Source: Rhodococcus sp. Leaf247
Lineage (GTDB): Bacteria > Actinomycetota > Actinomycetes > Mycobacteriales > Mycobacteriaceae
Direction: 5' to 3'
Length of the DNA stretch: 64,000 bases
Assembly: GCF_001426185.1 (NCBI RefSeq)
Contig: NZ_LMRP01000001.1
Location: forward strand, 1,156,765 to 1,220,764
The stretch's first letter is position 1. Each line of letters starts with the position of its first letter. This document shows, piece by piece, positions 8,950-17,429 of the stretch. Position numbers and translations under genes: made by a program. The notes below the pieces were generated by a model. It was given only the letters and a program-made list of their open reading frames with translations, did no database searches and was not told where the DNA came from.

Positions 8950-9807
8950 ATGACGGATTCGATCTCGTCCGGCCTGCCCCCGGATGATCACAGCACGGCG
9001 GCCACGCTGGCGGCTGCGACCGCCTTCGACGACGAGATCGCGGGGGCGTTGTCGTCCCGCCCTACTCGTGCGACTCCCACCCCGATCACGATGCGCTACT
9101 TCGCTGCGGACACTTTCGACGCGTTGGACGTATTTCGTGAAATCCTGCTGTCACACAGTCGGTTTCAGGCCCTTCTTCAGGGATTGTGCGACCAAGCGGT
9201 GGCCGCACTCCCCGGCGCGGACATGGCCGGGGTGACACTCCTGCATCACGATGCGGCCAACCCGGAAACCGCGGCGAGATCCGATTCGAGGGTCAGCGAC
9301 ATCGAAGCCGATCAGTACCGCGTGAACGAGGGGCCCTGCCTCGAGGCCGCCCGGACCGGGCGCATCGTGCGGGATCGCGTCGAAGAAGCAGCTTCGCGGT
9401 GGCCGCTCTTCGCGGCGGCGGCCACCGACGCCGGCGTACGCAGCTTCCTGTCCGCACCCTTGGATGTGGATTCGGAGCATGCAGGGTCGTTGAACGTCTA
9501 CAGCGTCGGCGATCACGGCTTCAGCGACATCGACGAGGTCCTGGTGAAGGTCCTCGTGACCGCCGTGGAGGTCGCTGTGTGGGAATCGCGGCACACCGCG
9601 GAGGCCCGGGAAGAATCAGGCAACCTGCGTCGTGCGATGGAGACCCGCGCTTGCATCGAACAGGCGAAAGGCATCGTCATGGCGGTACGCGGTATCACCG
9701 CGGATGCGGCTTTCGCCGCTCTGGTCGAACAATCTCAACGGGAAAATGTGCGTGTGTCAGTGCTCGCGGAGCGCACGGTCAGCTCGGTTGTGGCGGTAGC
9801 GCAATGA
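8950..9807 (+). CDS. GAF-ANTAR transcription antiterminator
   Basis: 285 residues. A GAF sensor domain spans about residues 75-205 (YRVNEGPCLEAARTG and RSFLSAPLDVDSEHAGSLNVYS are its core motifs), followed by a helical linker and an ANTAR RNA-binding domain near 225-280 (ACIEQAKGIVMAVRGITADAAF). ANTAR proteins bind paired stem-loops in nascent RNA to prevent termination. The gene overlaps a STAS gene (ATGA) and precedes an RsbW-like ATPase, forming a three-gene signalling operon. The ligand is unknown. Confidence 0.9.
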   Translation: MTDSISSGLPPDDHSTAATLAAATAFDDEIAGALSSRPTRATPTPITMRYFAADTFDALDVFREILLSHSRFQALLQGLCDQAVAALPGADMAGVTLLHHDAANPETAARSDSRVSDIEADQYRVNEGPCLEAARTGRIVRDRVEEAASRWPLFAAAATDAGVRSFLSAPLDVDSEHAGSLNVYSVGDHGFSDIDEVLVKVLVTAVEVAVWESRHTAEAREESGNLRRAMETRACIEQAKGIVMAVRGITADAAFAALVEQSQRENVRVSVLAERTVSSVVAVAQ

Positions 9808-10160
9808 ACCGGAACCACGACACCCGCTCCGTCGAGGTCACCACTGCCCGCGATGGTTCGGTGTTGATCGTCTCGGTCCGGGGAGACCTGGACCTCGACT
9901 CCACGCCGATGCTGACGGCAGCGCTCGACCGAGCGCTGTCGCAGACGATGCCGTCCGCTGTCATCGTCGACCTGACGGAGGTCGCCTTCCTGTCTTCCAC
10001 CGGGATGACGGCTCTGATCGACACGCACCGTCGGATCGGCGCGCTCGCGGTCGTCTCGAACGGCCCGGCCACGACGCGTCCGCTGATGCTCGTCGGATTG
10101 GACGAGATGCTCTCCCTGCACGCCGACCTCGACACGGCGCTGGCCGCGGTGTCGTCCTGA
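9804..10160 (+). CDS. STAS-domain anti-sigma factor antagonist
   Basis: 118 residues. VSVRGDLDLDSTPML and VIVDLTEVAFLSSTGMTAL are SpoIIAA/RsbV motifs; the serine of LSSTGM is the usual phosphorylation site. The start ATG overlaps the stop of the GAF-ANTAR gene. In partner switching such a protein binds the anti-sigma kinase when dephosphorylated. The kinase-like ATPase follows directly, so the pair likely works together. Confidence 0.88.
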   Translation: MNRNHDTRSVEVTTARDGSVLIVSVRGDLDLDSTPMLTAALDRALSQTMPSAVIVDLTEVAFLSSTGMTALIDTHRRIGALAVVSNGPATTRPLMLVGLDEMLSLHADLDTALAAVSS

Positions 10161-10171
10161 ACGGCCGTGCG

Positions 10172-10663
10172 TTGGGCGTACTGGAGACGACACGCGACCC
10201 CGCCAAGGACCGCAGCGGCGTCCCCGGCCTTCCGATCACCCGGCACCCGCACTTCGTCATGTCCGAAGTACCCGCCGACGCCCTGTGCATCGGCGCCGTG
10301 CGGAGGGCGCTGGCCGCGTGGCTCTACATCCTGCCGTTCGACAGCACGCGCAGAGCAGACGTCGTGCTGGCGGTGTACGAGGCGATGGCCAACGTCGTCG
10401 ATCACGCGTACCTCGACTCGGACGGTGTCGGCACGATGCAGATCAGCGTCATCTACACGGTCGACGTCGGTTCCCTCGACGTCACCGTGATCGATCGCGG
10501 ACGGTGGAAGAACCCCGTACACAACGGTCTTCGCGGCAACGGCCTGCCGCTCATCGCGGCGCTGAGCACCGTCTCGACGGTCGACCGTTCGGCGACCGGG
10601 ACCACCGTCCGCGCGAGATGGTCTTCCACGACCCCCCACCCGCAGGAACCGGCATTCACCTGA
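10172..10663 (+). CDS. RsbW-like anti-sigma factor / histidine-kinase-type ATPase
   Basis: 163 residues. VLAVYEAMANVVDHAY is the N-box (E-x3-N), VTVIDRGRW the G1 box and GNGLPLIAAL the G2 box of a GHKL ATPase of the serine-kinase anti-sigma type. TTG 10172, 12 bases after the STAS gene, is the best long start; ATG 10259 is a shorter option. No sigma-factor gene is adjacent, so the controlled sigma factor must be elsewhere or absent. Confidence 0.82.
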   Translation: MGVLETTRDPAKDRSGVPGLPITRHPHFVMSEVPADALCIGAVRRALAAWLYILPFDSTRRADVVLAVYEAMANVVDHAYLDSDGVGTMQISVIYTVDVGSLDVTVIDRGRWKNPVHNGLRGNGLPLIAALSTVSTVDRSATGTTVRARWSSTTPHPQEPAFT

Positions 10664-10715
10664 CGTCCGATCTCGTTCTCCGACACTCGGTTGCACTGCA
10701 ACCGGAAGGGCACTC

Positions 10716-11873
10716 GTGCACCAGCTCACCCTCGGCGTCGCATCACTCTCCAGTAAACCGAGCGAACGTCGCCTCCCGATCCATCCCCGACACCTCGAAC
10801 GCATCGACCCGGATCTTCGCGCGCGCATCTACTTGGAGAAGGGATACGGAGCACCGTACGGCGTGACGGACGACGATCTGTCGACTCTGGTCGCCGGGCT
10901 GCGATCGAGAGACGACCTGATCTCCGACTGCGACGTCCTCCTCCTCCCCAAACCGCAGGTCTCCGACCTCGCGGGAATGCGCGTCGGGCAGACACTGTGG
11001 GGGTGGCCGCACTGTGTTCAGGACGAGAAGCTCACGCAGACAGCCATCGACCGCCGGCTCACATTGATCGCATTCGAGGCCATGAACCACTGGTCCAGCA
11101 GCGGTTCGTTCAAACTGCACGTCTTCCACAAGAACAACGAACTCGCCGGCTACTGCTCCGTACTGCACGCACTCCAACTGGCCGGGTCGACCGGTGATTA
11201 CGGTCGCCGACTCCGCGCAGCCGTCATCGGATTCGGCAGCACCGCCCGCGGCGCAGTGACCGCGCTGAACGCCCACGGCATCCACGACGTCGATGTCCTG
11301 ACCCAGCGAGGCGCATCGGCGGTGAGCTCGCCCATCCACTCCGCGCGCATCGTCAATTTCGATGTCGACGAGCACGATCCGCACGAGAACCGAGCCCTCA
11401 CCGACACCGGCCGAGTGCCGCTGCCCGGGTTCCTCGCCGACCACGACATCATCGTCAACTGCGTCCTCCAGGACACCGCGTCACCATTGACGTTCCTCTC
11501 CACCGACGACTTGCAGGCCGTGCCGTCCGGAACGCTCATCGTGGACGTTTCCTGCGACGAGGGAATGGGATTCGAGTGGGCACGGCCGACGTCGTTCGAC
11601 GCTCCGACATTCCTCGTCGGCGACAACGTCCGGTACTACGCCGTCGATCACAGCCCGTCCTACCTGTGGGACTCCGCGACCTGGGAGATCAGCGAAGCCT
11701 TGCTGCCCTATCTGCGCACCGTGATGGACGGCCCGTCCTCATGGGACTCCTCCCCCACCATTGCCCGGTCCATAGAGATACGGAACGGCAAGATCAGCAA
11801 CCCTGCGATTCTCGCCTTCCAGCACCGCGAGGCGGACTACCCCCACCGGACGGTGCCGACAGCGACTGCGTGA
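10716..11873 (+). CDS. N5-(carboxyethyl)ornithine synthase / alanine-dehydrogenase-like enzyme
   Basis: 385 residues. The N-terminal AlaDh/PNT catalytic fold (LSSKPSERRLPIHP, IYLEKGYG) precedes a nucleotide-binding domain with AAVIGFGSTARGAVTAL. Family members reductively join pyruvate to the side-chain amine of ornithine, or act as alanine or saccharopine dehydrogenases; HNH-like WGWPH and FEAMNHW positions fit the former best. GGAAGGG before GTG 10716 supports the start. No transport genes adjoin it; the substrate assignment is tentative. Confidence 0.75.
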   Translation: MHQLTLGVASLSSKPSERRLPIHPRHLERIDPDLRARIYLEKGYGAPYGVTDDDLSTLVAGLRSRDDLISDCDVLLLPKPQVSDLAGMRVGQTLWGWPHCVQDEKLTQTAIDRRLTLIAFEAMNHWSSSGSFKLHVFHKNNELAGYCSVLHALQLAGSTGDYGRRLRAAVIGFGSTARGAVTALNAHGIHDVDVLTQRGASAVSSPIHSARIVNFDVDEHDPHENRALTDTGRVPLPGFLADHDIIVNCVLQDTASPLTFLSTDDLQAVPSGTLIVDVSCDEGMGFEWARPTSFDAPTFLVGDNVRYYAVDHSPSYLWDSATWEISEALLPYLRTVMDGPSSWDSSPTIARSIEIRNGKISNPAILAFQHREADYPHRTVPTATA

Positions 11874-12343
11874 CAACCGATCAACCCGGCGCGAATCCAG
11901 GTGCGAGGCCGTTGTGGCGACGATCGCGACGCCGTGTGCATCCACCACATCGGCGCACACACTCGCCCAGTCGGTTCCGCACGAAAAATCCGACAGCGAA
12001 TGACGACCTGCCGGAAGCCCGTGCGGGTGATCGGAGTCCAAGTCGGACACGGGACGGCTCCTCCTGCCGAGCGTTCGTCGACGATGTTTCGACGTACCCG
12101 AATTCGGGCCGACGAACCGTGCAGCGAGCGCAGCTACTCCCCAGGGGTCGCCAAGACCTGAACGAAGCGTTCAGTACTGGACGACGGCAACCGCTTCCGC
12201 TCGATCCGTTTCGAGACCCCTCATGGGTGTCAATGCCCACCTCAGGCGCCCCGCTACGCCCGGAGCGGTGCGCCCGTCAAGCAGCGGCGAGCGCACCGTA
12301 TCCGCACTCGCGACCCGTATTCTGCGTTCTGCCCCTGGTGCTG
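11874..12343. other. intergenic region with a relic of a GAF-ANTAR-type N-terminus
   Basis: No intact gene. On the minus strand, about 11973-11882 reads DWASVCADVVDAHGVAIV, closely resembling the first domain of the GAF-ANTAR proteins at 58.8 and 61.0 kb (DWVDVCVDLAAADGAALV). The similarity stops shortly before the neighbouring gene, so this looks like a deleted paralogue. The rest shows no coding pattern. Confidence 0.4.
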
Positions 12344-12991
12344 TCAGGAAACGATGCGACCGTCCTCGAGTGTCACGACCCGATCGGCGGTGCCCAGCAC
12401 CGACGGGTCGTGAGACACGCAGACAACGGCCGCGCCGCGCTGGGATTCCGCTCTCATCACGGCCCGAATCCGTTCCCCGCTCGCAGTGTCCAGACCTGTG
12501 GTGGGTTCGTCGAGCAGGAGCAGGTCTGCCTGGCCCGCGAGACCCTGGGCGAGCAGCGCACGTTGGCGCTGCCCACCGGACAGTGTCGAGAAAGGCACCG
12601 CCGCCAGTTCGGTGATGCCGAGACGGTCGAGGGCGTCGTTCACCGAAGCGCGAGAGCCGGAGTCGAGTCTGCGCCACCGACCGGTTCGACCCCACGCGCC
12701 TACGGTCACGACATCGCGCACGGTGAGAGGCAACCGGTCGGACACCGCTGCACGTTGCGGCACGAACGCAATCCGCTGTGTCGCAACACGACTACCCGAC
12801 GTCAGCGAGGTGGTGCCGGCGATCACCTCGAGCAGAGTGGACTTGCCGGCACCGTTGGGACCGGCGATCGCCATGATCGCACCGCGTGACACGTCCAGGT
12901 CGACATCGCGCACGGCGACGCGGGTCGGGTATTCGACGCGCACCCCACGAAGACGAGCGGCGGGTGACTGTTCGGATCGGGAGGTAAACAC
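12344..12991 (-). CDS. aztA: zinc ABC transporter ATP-binding protein (AztA/ZnuC type)
   Basis: 215 residues. Walker A GPNGAGKSTLLE, Q-loop VPQRAAV, signature LSGGQRQRALLAQGL, Walker B LLLDEPTTGLD and switch VSHD are all present. GTG 12991 lies 20 bases from the Zur-like operator that separates it from the divergent permease gene. With the permease, binding protein and AztD proteins it makes an AztABCD-type zinc importer. Transcribed away from its partners but apparently under the same operator. Confidence 0.9.
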   Translation of the reverse strand: MFTSRSEQSPAARLRGVRVEYPTRVAVRDVDLDVSRGAIMAIAGPNGAGKSTLLEVIAGTTSLTSGSRVATQRIAFVPQRAAVSDRLPLTVRDVVTVGAWGRTGRWRRLDSGSRASVNDALDRLGITELAAVPFSTLSGGQRQRALLAQGLAGQADLLLLDEPTTGLDTASGERIRAVMRAESQRGAAVVCVSHDPSVLGTADRVVTLEDGRIVS

Positions 12992-13011
12992 GATCCCACC
13001 CTAAACGATTT

Positions 13012-13026
13012 TGAAAACCGTTATCA
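13012..13026. promoter_or_regulatory. Zur-type operator in the divergent zinc-transporter promoter
   Basis: TGAAAACCGTTATCA is a 7-1-7 imperfect palindrome (6 of 7 pairs) closely resembling actinobacterial Zur boxes such as TGAAAATCATTTTCA. It lies between aztA (start 12991) and the permease gene (start about 13047), positioned to repress both when zinc is plentiful. Confidence 0.75.
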
Positions 13027-13046
13027 CTGTCATTAACATCCCGTGG

Positions 13047-13913
13047 GTGATAGTCGAGGCCACCAGCACCCTGTTCGAGCCGTTCACGCTCGGCTTCGTA
13101 CAGCGGGCCATGTTCGGCGGCGCACTGGTGGCGGTGCTGTGCGGAGTCGTCGGCACCTGGGTCGTCATCCGCGGCATGGCATTCCTGGGCGAGGCGCTCG
13201 CGCACGGGATGCTGCCCGGCGTTGCTCTGGCCACGGTCTTGGGAGCACCGGTACTGGTGGGCGGAGCGGTGAGCGCGGTGGCGATGAGTCTCGGAATCAC
13301 CGCACTTCAGCGGCGGGGGAAGTTGTCCTACGACACGAGCATCGGCATGTTGTTCGTCTCGATGCTCGCGCTGGGGGTCATCATCATCTCCCACTCGGGG
13401 AGCTTCGCGACCGACGCCACGTCGATCCTGTTCGGCGACATTCTCGCCATCACCGCCGTCGACCTCGTTCTCCTGGCAGTAGCGGCCGTGATCGGTCTCG
13501 CAGTCGCAGTCGCCTTTCATCGGCCGTTGGTGGCGCTCGCGTTGGACCCGCGGATCGCCGCCGTTCTGGGTCTCGGTCCCCGCTCGGCCCAGGCCGGCCT
13601 CGTCGCTCTGGTGACATTGGCGGTCGTCGCCTCGTATCAGGCCGTCGGCTCGCTTCTGGTCGTCGGACTTCTTCTCGCCCCTGCCGTCGCGGCCGGGCAA
13701 TGGACCACCCGCATCCCGACCCGGATGGTATTGGCCGCACTTCTGGGGGTGCTGTCGGTGTTCGGGGGGCTTCTGGTGTCCTGGCACGCAGCCACGGCCG
13801 CCGGCGCCTCCGTCGCCGCCACCGCGATCGCGATATCAGGCCTGTCGGTGGCCTCGAGATCTGCCGTCACATCGCTCGGACGCCGCGGCGCGGTGGCAGC
13901 TCTCCCCGCCTGA
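13047..13913 (+). CDS. aztB: zinc ABC transporter permease (AztB/ZnuB type)
   Basis: 288 residues, eight or nine hydrophobic segments of the ABC-3 family (FVQRAMFGGALVAVLCGVVG, GEALAHGMLPGVA, DTSIGMLFV, YQAVGSLLVVGLLLAPA). The frame extends back to a TTG at 13011, but that lies in the Zur box, so GTG 13047 is chosen; the message may be nearly leaderless. It forms the membrane channel for the ATPase encoded divergently. Confidence 0.9.
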   Translation: MIVEATSTLFEPFTLGFVQRAMFGGALVAVLCGVVGTWVVIRGMAFLGEALAHGMLPGVALATVLGAPVLVGGAVSAVAMSLGITALQRRGKLSYDTSIGMLFVSMLALGVIIISHSGSFATDATSILFGDILAITAVDLVLLAVAAVIGLAVAVAFHRPLVALALDPRIAAVLGLGPRSAQAGLVALVTLAVVASYQAVGSLLVVGLLLAPAVAAGQWTTRIPTRMVLAALLGVLSVFGGLLVSWHAATAAGASVAATAIAISGLSVASRSAVTSLGRRGAVAALPA

Positions 13914-13952
13914 CAACTGCCCGATCACCCACCACTTACCCGTAAGGACACT

Positions 13953-15179
13953 GTGCGACAACGAATCATGACCGCAGCCCTCGCACTCGGCGTCCTCGTC
14001 GTCGGCTCGATCGCGTGCTCCACCGAGCAGGCGGCGCCGCTTCCCGTCGACGAGGCGTCCGGTGAAGGCCACGGGGCCGTCGCCGACGCGGCGGAACTCG
14101 CCGAGCCTCGCTTGGGGCTCACCACCATCGACCCCACCGGGGCCGTCTCACACCTCGATCTTCTGGACGACTCGGTGTCCGATCTCGGCACCATCGGCGC
14201 ACCCGCGGCGATGACCACCGACGGCCGCTACCTGTTCGCCACGACGAACGCCGGCATCGAGATCGTGGACAGCGGCGTCTGGACCTGGGACCACGTGGAC
14301 CACTTCCACTATTACCGCGCCGAACCCCGACTCCTCGGCACTGTCGAGGGTGACGGTGAGCCGACCGTCGCCACGTCGAACCTGTCGACCTCGGGAGGAA
14401 CCGGGCTGTATTTCCCCGACTCCGGCGACGCCGTGCTTCTCGACACCGAGGCACTGTCGAAAGGCGATATCGCCGAGTCCTTCCGCCTGCAGAACCCACC
14501 CGGCGTCGGCATGGTCGTGCCCGTCGGAACGTTCGCACTCGTCACCGAGGGCGTCGGCGCGTCACGGACGGTCGTCGGCTATACCGCCGACGGTCAGCGC
14601 ACCGGCCTCGTCGAGCCTTGCCCCGATGCCGCCGGCACCATCACCACCCGGGTCGGCGCCGTTGTCGGCTGCTCCGACGGCGCACTGCTCGCGTCAGCCA
14701 CCGGAAACGAGCTCACGGTGGAGAGGATCCCGTACCCCGCCGAAGCGACCGCCCCTCCCGCAACAGCATTCGACAACCGCGAGGGTCGTCCTACTGTCGC
14801 AGGCCTTGCCGGTGACCAGGGCATCTGGTTGCTCGACACCCGCGAGAAGTCGTGGACGCTCCTGCCCACCCCCACACCGTTGGTGCACGTGTCGGCGGTC
14901 GACGACAGCGACGAGAACGTCCTGGCTCTCGCGACCGACGGTCGCGTCCTCGTGTTGGACGGAAGCGACGGTTCCGTGGTCGCCGAGACGGGTCCGCTCG
15001 TAGCCGCATCCCTGGCCTCAGGGAAGGCACCGACCCTGGTCGCCGATCAGCAGCGCGCTTATCTCAGCGCGCCCGACGAACGTCGTGTGTACGAGATCGA
15101 CTATGCCGACGACGCCCGCATCTCACGCACATTCGAGACGGCGACCGAACCGGCCTTCACCGCCGAGACGGGACGCTGA
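13953..15179 (+). CDS. AztD-like periplasmic zinc chaperone lipoprotein (first paralogue)
   Basis: 408 residues with a signal peptide ending SIACS, a plausible though imperfect lipobox. The rest reads as a repeated beta-propeller (GIWLLDTREKSW, RVLVLDGSDGSVVAE). A histidine-rich patch WDHVDHFHYYR (about residues 111-121) could bind zinc, as in AztD N-terminal motifs. AAGGA precedes GTG 13953. It lies between permease and binding-protein genes; the second AztD-like gene lacks this patch. Confidence 0.75.
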   Translation: MRQRIMTAALALGVLVVGSIACSTEQAAPLPVDEASGEGHGAVADAAELAEPRLGLTTIDPTGAVSHLDLLDDSVSDLGTIGAPAAMTTDGRYLFATTNAGIEIVDSGVWTWDHVDHFHYYRAEPRLLGTVEGDGEPTVATSNLSTSGGTGLYFPDSGDAVLLDTEALSKGDIAESFRLQNPPGVGMVVPVGTFALVTEGVGASRTVVGYTADGQRTGLVEPCPDAAGTITTRVGAVVGCSDGALLASATGNELTVERIPYPAEATAPPATAFDNREGRPTVAGLAGDQGIWLLDTREKSWTLLPTPTPLVHVSAVDDSDENVLALATDGRVLVLDGSDGSVVAETGPLVAASLASGKAPTLVADQQRAYLSAPDERRVYEIDYADDARISRTFETATEPAFTAETGR

Positions 15180-15181
15180 GC

Positions 15182-16108
15182 ATGAGAGGACATCGGACAG
15201 GATCATCCCTCGCCGCGGCGGTGGTGACGATCGGCGTATTCCTCTCGGTCACTGCGTGTTCGGTGGTAGGAGACGACCGTCCGTCCGTGATGGTCTCGAC
15301 GAACATCCTGGGCGATGTCGTCGTGGAACTCGTCGGCGACGAGGTGGACGTCGTGACCCTGATGAAGCCCGACGCCGACCCGCACTCGTTCGAGATCTCC
15401 GCACAGGAGGGCGCTCGACTGCGCTCGGCGGACCTCGTCGTCTCGAACGGACTCGGCCTGGAGGAGGGTCTGCAGCAGCATCTCGACGCGGCAGCCGCGG
15501 AGAACGTCCCGATGTTCGTCGCCGGGGATTCCATCGACGTCCTCGACTACCGCGAGGGGGACGCGGCCGGCAGCCCCGACTCGCATTTCTGGACCGATCC
15601 TGCGCGCATGATCGCCGTCGTCGATGCCCTCGAGCCGGTGCTTGCCGGACTCGACGGCGTGGATCCGACCGCGATCGCCGAGCGCGCCGGCGTCTATCGC
15701 ACGAAGTTGGACACTCTGGACGCGGAGATGTCCGCCGCTTTCGCCGCGATCCCGGACGAACGGCGTGCGCTCGTCACCAATCACCACGTATTCGGTTACC
15801 TCGCCGATCGCTTCGACTTCGAGGTCGTCGGCGCTGTCATTCCCGGCGGCACCACCCTCGCCGCACCGTCGGCGTCGGACCTGTCCGACCTCGTCGACGC
15901 CGTGAACACCACCGGAGTCCGCACCATCTTCGCGGAGTCGTCGTCGCCGGACCGCCTCGTCCAGGCACTCGCCAGCGAGGCCGACATCCGTGTCGACGTC
16001 GTCCCGCTGTTCACGGAGTCCCTCTCCGGCGCCGACGGCGGCGCTCCCGACTACCTCACGATGATGCGCGTCAACACCGAGCGCATCGCCACGGGCCTCT
16101 CTTCCTGA
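15182..16108 (+). CDS. aztC: zinc-binding ABC transporter substrate-binding lipoprotein (AztC type)
   Basis: 308 residues of the cluster A-I (ZnuA/TroA) family. Signal peptide with lipobox VTAC, then VSTNILGDVV, the metal ligand in DADPHSFE, DSHFWTDP, and the NHHVFGYLA and FAESSSPD segments; these supply the three His and one acidic ligand. The long His-rich loop of ZnuA is absent, as in AztC, whose loading depends on AztD. Starts two bases after the first AztD-like gene. Confidence 0.9.
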   Translation: MRGHRTGSSLAAAVVTIGVFLSVTACSVVGDDRPSVMVSTNILGDVVVELVGDEVDVVTLMKPDADPHSFEISAQEGARLRSADLVVSNGLGLEEGLQQHLDAAAAENVPMFVAGDSIDVLDYREGDAAGSPDSHFWTDPARMIAVVDALEPVLAGLDGVDPTAIAERAGVYRTKLDTLDAEMSAAFAAIPDERRALVTNHHVFGYLADRFDFEVVGAVIPGGTTLAAPSASDLSDLVDAVNTTGVRTIFAESSSPDRLVQALASEADIRVDVVPLFTESLSGADGGAPDYLTMMRVNTERIATGLSS

Positions 16109-16140
16109 TCAGTTCCGTTCCCCACAGAAAAGGACATCAC

Positions 16141-17352
16141 ATGCGCATCAGTCACGTCCGGCGAGCAGGCACCACGGTGCTCGCTCTGGGAGCAGTCGCT
16201 ACCCTCGCGGCCTGCTCCTCTGGAACTACCACTGCCGCCGACTCCACCTCTACGACCACGTCGGTAGCGCGAGAGGCCGGGCCCCGTGTCGCGGTCTCCT
16301 ACGAAGGCGGCCTGCGGGTGCTGGACGCGGCCACCCTCGAGACCGTCGCAGACTTCGACTCGGAGGACTACACGCGGCTCAACCTCGCCGGAGACGGTCG
16401 CAACGTCATGGTGACCACGAGTCAGGGCTTCCAGGTACTCGACACCGCCGCCGGAACTACGGACGAACCCGTGCTCACCGACACTGTGTTCGAGGCGCAG
16501 AAGGCCGGCCACGTCGTCCGCCACGGCGGCAAGACCGTTCTGTACGCCGACGGGACCAGTGATACAACCATTTTCGACACGGCCGCACTTGAATCGACCG
16601 ACGGGCTCCCCGAGGTGGAGAGCATCCCCGGCGTCGAGGCGCACCACGGAGTATCGATCGTCCTCGAGGACGGCACGTTCCTCACCACCGTCGGAAACGC
16701 CAACGGACGCACCGGTATCGAGGTGCGTGACACCTCCGGCGCCGTCATCGCCCGCAACGACCAGTGCCCCGGCGTGCACGGTGAGGGAACGGCACAGAAC
16801 GAGGTCGTCGTCTTCGGCTGCGAGAACGGCGCTCTGGTCTACGACAAGGGTGAGATCACCAAGCTCGACGCGCCGGATCAACCCTACGGGCGCGTGGGAA
16901 ACGCGTACGTCAGCGAGACCAGCCCCCTGATCGTCGGCGACTACAAGGACGACGCCGACGCGGAAGGCTCACTGCTGCACGCGGTCACCGTCATCGACAC
17001 CGCCACCAAGACACTCGAGGTGGTCCAGATGCCAGAGGGTGCCGAGTACACCTGGCGCGGGGTGTCCCGTGGTCCCGACGACAAGGCATACATCATCGGC
17101 ACCGACGGCGCGGTTCACGTCTTCGACCCGACGACGCGCGAGTTCACCGCCTCCTACCCCGTCATCGGTGAGTGGGAAGGCCCCACCGAATACCAGGATG
17201 CGCACCCCGGAATCTCCATCACCGGCGACACCGCCTACGTCACCGAACCGGACACCGACGGCATTCACGCCGTCGACCTGACCACCGGTGACGTCACCGT
17301 CAGCAGCACACTCGACATCACCCCGAACGAGTTCGTGGCCGTCACCGACTGA
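16141..17352 (+). CDS. aztD: zinc metallochaperone AztD, beta-propeller lipoprotein
   Basis: 403 residues. Lipobox LAAC and a Ser/Thr-rich linker precede a seven-bladed-propeller-like repeat (GGLRVLDAATLE, GFQVLDTAAG, GIEVRDTSGAV, AVHVFDPTTREF, GIHAVDLTTGDV). Family members deliver Zn to AztC outside the membrane. EAHHGVS and CPGVHGEG hold candidate ligands; EWEGPTEYQDAHPG is a further conserved loop. AAAAGGA precedes ATG 16141. Last gene of the Zur-controlled operon. Confidence 0.88.
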   Translation: MRISHVRRAGTTVLALGAVATLAACSSGTTTAADSTSTTTSVAREAGPRVAVSYEGGLRVLDAATLETVADFDSEDYTRLNLAGDGRNVMVTTSQGFQVLDTAAGTTDEPVLTDTVFEAQKAGHVVRHGGKTVLYADGTSDTTIFDTAALESTDGLPEVESIPGVEAHHGVSIVLEDGTFLTTVGNANGRTGIEVRDTSGAVIARNDQCPGVHGEGTAQNEVVVFGCENGALVYDKGEITKLDAPDQPYGRVGNAYVSETSPLIVGDYKDDADAEGSLLHAVTVIDTATKTLEVVQMPEGAEYTWRGVSRGPDDKAYIIGTDGAVHVFDPTTREFTASYPVIGEWEGPTEYQDAHPGISITGDTAYVTEPDTDGIHAVDLTTGDVTVSSTLDITPNEFVAVTD

Positions 17353-17363
17353 TTCTTTCGATC

Positions 17364-17407
17364 GACTGTCGCGGGTGCGGAGTGCGTGCTCCGCACCCGC
17401 GACAGTC
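17364..17407. terminator. strong bidirectional terminator after the zinc operon
   Basis: GACTGTCGCGGGTGCGGA and its exact complement form an 18-bp stem around an eight-base loop. It lies 12 bases after aztD and 22 before the stop of the convergent hydrolase gene, so it can serve both strands. Confidence 0.9.
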
Positions 17408-17429
17408 GTCGCGGGGCGATCATGCGTGC

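Noticed and set aside
9186-10160. A 324-residue frame for the STAS protein
   Set aside because: The first two thirds are the Arg-rich alternative frame of the GAF-ANTAR gene. ATG 9804 fits the family length.
15085-17352. A 755-residue frame joining the binding protein and AztD
   Set aside because: The N-terminal half is the wrong frame of the AztC gene; the lipobox-bearing ATG at 16141 with its ribosome site is the true start.
12344-17352. The anchored-repeat-type ABC transporter system of actinobacteria
   Set aside because: No LPxTG-type anchors or surface-anchored repeat proteins are present, whereas the beta-propeller AztD-like lipoproteins fit an AztABCD locus.
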